A stretch of DNA of 64,000 nucleotides from Synergistaceae bacterium (GTDB lineage: Bacteria > Synergistota > Synergistia > Synergistales > Synergistaceae), in the NCBI GenBank assembly GCA_030523725.1, contig JAUNHV010000002.1:1-64000 (forward strand), written 5' to 3'. This document shows, piece by piece, positions 61,877 to 64,000 of the stretch (within the stretch, counting starts at the first letter, position 1; each line of letters begins with the position of its first letter). The notes under the pieces were generated by a model that made no database searches, was not told where the DNA came from, and saw only the letters and a program-made list of their open reading frames with translations. Position numbers and translations under genes: made by a program.

Positions 61877-62563
61877 GTGAAAAAATTGGTAGCAGAATTT
61901 GTTGGCACATTAGTGTTAGTTGTGTGTGGTTGTGGAACAGCCATGCTTGTTGGTTGTAATGCAGCGGTTGGTTGTGGATATATTTTGACTGCATTGGCAT
62001 TTGGTCTAACGATTGTAGCAATGGCTTATAGCATAGGTAATACTTCAGGTTGCCATATTAACCCAGCCGTTTCTCTTGGTATCTTTATGACAGGTGGTAT
62101 AAGTCTCTCCGAGTTTCTTCAATACATTATTGCCCAGTGTCTTGGTGCTCTTGCAGGTAGCGGTGTTCTCTATGCAATCTTTGAGTTAGGTGATGTATTA
62201 GATATGACGGGTGGTCTTGCTTCGAATGGACTTGGTGGTGTTGGTGGCTCTGCCGCAGCAGGCTTACTGGTTGAGATTATTCTCACATTCATTTTTGTCC
62301 TTGCAATTCTTGGGGTGAATTCCAAAAAAGCTTCACACGGTTCTTTTGCTGGACTTGTAGTTGGGTTAACATTGACCTTGGTTCACATCTTAGGCATCGG
62401 GCTTACCGGAACATCTGTGAACCCAGCTAGAAGTTTTGGACCAGCTGTCATTGCAGCAATCACAGGACATACAGAGCCTATTGCCTGCCTTTGGGTGTTC
62501 ATCGTTGGACCTCTACTTGGTGCTGTTCTTGCTGCACTTGTTTATAAGTTTTTAGATGATTAA
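61877..62563 (+). CDS. Aquaporin (AqpZ-like water channel)
   Basis: 228 residues, six membrane helices and two half-helices. The NPA boxes are at 62-64 (GCHINPAV) and 182-184 (SVNPARS). His170 and Arg185 at the selectivity filter, and the overall short loops, fit the water-selective AqpZ group rather than glycerol facilitators. Translation begins at GTG 61877, with AAAGGCGG upstream. The gene is a single unit with a strong promoter and a 25-bp terminator. Confidence 0.92.
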   Translation: MKKLVAEFVGTLVLVVCGCGTAMLVGCNAAVGCGYILTALAFGLTIVAMAYSIGNTSGCHINPAVSLGIFMTGGISLSEFLQYIIAQCLGALAGSGVLYAIFELGDVLDMTGGLASNGLGGVGGSAAAGLLVEIILTFIFVLAILGVNSKKASHGSFAGLVVGLTLTLVHILGIGLTGTSVNPARSFGPAVIAAITGHTEPIACLWVFIVGPLLGAVLAALVYKFLDD

Positions 62564-62572
62564 TTGTAAATA

Positions 62573-62630
62573 GTAAACAATACAAAAAGAGTTTCGGTTA
62601 ATTTGCCGAAACTCTTTTTGTATTGTTTAC
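62573..62630. terminator. Bidirectional terminator overlapping the aas-like stop codon
   Basis: A 25-bp perfect stem (62573-62597 with 62606-62630), eight-base loop. It closes the aquaporin transcript; on the minus strand the stop codon of the adenylate-forming gene (62627-62629) lies in its arm. Confidence 0.9.
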
Positions 62631-64000
62631 AGCTTTTCCATTAGTGAGGGGTAGTCGGTTTTTCCATTGCCCAAAAGCGGTAATTCTGTCATATAAACAA
62701 GCTTTTTGGGAATTGCAATTTCTGCCATACCAATTTCTGATAATGCATTTTTAACTTCTTGACACTTAAGATTAGAATCAGTGGTTACAGCTACAATTAC
62801 CTCTTTTTCTCCTATCGTTTGTGCGACGACAGCAAAGACCTTATCAGGGTAGATTGTTTGTAATGCTTCTTCTATTGACGGTAGAGACACCATTTCACCA
62901 CCAAGCTTTGCAAATCGCTTTGCTCTGCCTAGTACAGTAACGTATCCCAAGTCATCTATTTTTACAATATCACCGGTGTCGTACCAACCATCTTTTAATG
63001 GTTCAATTACGCCAGGAGCAGTAGCACGCATATAGCCCTTCATAATGCTATCCCCTTTTAGCCAAAGCCTTCCACCCTCTGCTACACCTTCTATTGGCTC
63101 AAGGCGATATTCAAGTCCCTCAACAATTGGACCAACTGTGCCAGTTTTGTGGTGTGCATAGTAATTGTGGGCGACAATAGGTGAACATTCAGTTACTCCG
63201 TAACCTTCAGTAATGCGGATATTAAAACGCTCCATCCAAAGGTTTTGTGTGGATGCCTTCGTTTTTTCTCCACCTTGAACAACAATTCGCATTGTTGCAA
63301 AGTCATAGTTGTCACTTGCTGCTTTGCCATATCCGGCAAGAAATGTATCTGTGGCAAAAAGAATTGTAATACGTTCGTCGTAACACAAGCTAGCGATGGT
63401 CTTGTATTGTAACGGAGTGGGATAGAAATAGGCCATGAAGCCAAGCACCATGGGGAAGTAAATTCCGCAAAGCCCAAATGAGTGAAAGATTGGCAAAACA
63501 CAAAGGGCTCTATCAGTGCGGTAAAAATCAACTCTTGTTACAGTTTGGTAAGCATTTGTGTTTATGTTTTTGTATGACAGGACGACGCCCTTTGGAAGAC
63601 CTTCACTGCCTGATGTGAAGAGAAGGTAGGCTGGGTTTTCTGTTTCCTGTAGGAGCTTAGTACTTGCCTTTCTAGCAGAAACAAAATATGTCTTAAGAGC
63701 TTTACACAACTTTTGCCATGCCGTAATTAAATGTGCTTCATTTTCTAGGTAAACAATTTTGCATCCTGCTTCTTCTGCCGCGTTTGTGAGGTGTTCTAGT
63801 TTACCTATGGTAACAAATTTGCGAGAAGTAATAACAGTTTTTATACCGCCTATTTTCAGACAATTTTTTAGTTGTTTTACTCCTTGTGAGAAGTTTAGCA
63901 TCGCAGGAACTTTTTTCATTTTTTGCAGTGCAAAAATTGTTACTGCACCAGCTACTGAAGTTGGTAAAAGAACACCAACATACTGTTCCTTTATTTTTAC
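62627..64000 (-). CDS. Acyl-ACP synthetase / 2-acyl-GPE acyltransferase-like (5' end missing)
   Basis: The frame is open to the right edge, so the N-terminal part is outside; 457 residues are visible. The first visible residues (YVGVLLPTSVAGAVTIFAL, then KVPAMLNFSQG) match the start of the AMP-binding half of Aas. Further motifs are LLFTSGSEGLPKGV, ITEGYGVTECSP, WYDTGDIV, GRAKRFAKLGGEMVS and LPLLGNGKTDY. Aas re-acylates lysophospholipids using acyl-ACP it makes itself. Whether the acyltransferase half is fused upstream cannot be seen. No in-frame stop occurs between the internal Met at 63919 and the edge, so that Met is not the start. Confidence 0.82.
   Translation of the reverse strand, partial: VKIKEQYVGVLLPTSVAGAVTIFALQKMKKVPAMLNFSQGVKQLKNCLKIGGIKTVITSRKFVTIGKLEHLTNAAEEAGCKIVYLENEAHLITAWQKLCKALKTYFVSARKASTKLLQETENPAYLLFTSGSEGLPKGVVLSYKNINTNAYQTVTRVDFYRTDRALCVLPIFHSFGLCGIYFPMVLGFMAYFYPTPLQYKTIASLCYDERITILFATDTFLAGYGKAASDNYDFATMRIVVQGGEKTKASTQNLWMERFNIRITEGYGVTECSPIVAHNYYAHHKTGTVGPIVEGLEYRLEPIEGVAEGGRLWLKGDSIMKGYMRATAPGVIEPLKDGWYDTGDIVKIDDLGYVTVLGRAKRFAKLGGEMVSLPSIEEALQTIYPDKVFAVVAQTIGEKEVIVAVTTDSNLKCQEVKNALSEIGMAEIAIPKKLVYMTELPLLGNGKTDYPSLMEKL

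Overview
The window is AT-rich chromosomal DNA from a diderm (outer-membrane) anaerobe that makes meso-diaminopimelate peptidoglycan. Evidence for two membranes is a C-terminal porin fragment at the left edge, a YadA-type trimeric autotransporter and an OpgB-like phosphoglycerol transferase. MurE carries the DNPR motif of mDAP ligases. Firmicute-like traits sit alongside these: a short YidC without a periplasmic domain, Jag, DivIVA, and FtsZ with the IPPFLR tail. The archaeal/Thermotoga-type ahcY next to mtaD, an N-acyl-D-amino-acid deacylase next to an NhaC carrier, a lone EutS shell protein, and a division cluster running on into radical SAM-mltG-(tldD)-ftsK suggest Synergistota. Negativicutes is the main alternative. 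This assignment is inference (about 0.6).

Layout. 1-2050: porin end, then a HAD phosphatase and an Sfp-type phosphopantetheinyl transferase. 2055-4589 (minus): ahcY-mtaD, S-adenosylhomocysteine recycling. 4809-7643: deacylase and NhaC antiporter behind a consensus promoter. 7808-12307: murJ, a small secreted protein, tsaD, and a secreted protein with a phosphatase fold whose catalytic Cys and Arg are replaced. 12427-16509 (minus): a 1360-residue trimeric autotransporter with a DUF6273 head and an unusual coiled-coil/Lys tail after its barrel. A 12-base G tract and a 17-bp hairpin lie upstream of it.

17225-39154 is one long plus-strand cell-wall and division cluster: mraZ-rsmH-ftsL-ftsI-murE-murF-murD-ftsW-murG-murC-murB-ftsQ-ftsA-ftsZ, then a radical SAM protein, mltG, a DUF4911-like small protein, a broken tldD, and ftsK. 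It starts with a promoter and four 10-bp MraZ-type repeats. mraY is missing from its usual place between murF and murD.

39256-46507 is mostly minus strand: rpmB, gpsA with a DUF2971 protein, a Na/Pi cotransporter, and the rpmH-rnpA-yidD-yidC-jag operon, in which YidC ends in an acidic tail. 46746-52671 (plus): YggS, DivIVA, RecG, an OpgB-like enzyme and a polysaccharide deacetylase. 52687-58381 (minus): DUF4127 protein, topoisomerase III, tRNA-Thr and an acyl-CoA synthetase. 58537-64000: metY, a secreted protein of unknown function, EutS, tRNA-Pro, an AqpZ-type aquaporin, and an Aas-like acyl-ACP synthetase cut by the window end. I saw no insertion sequence, prophage, CRISPR array or rRNA.
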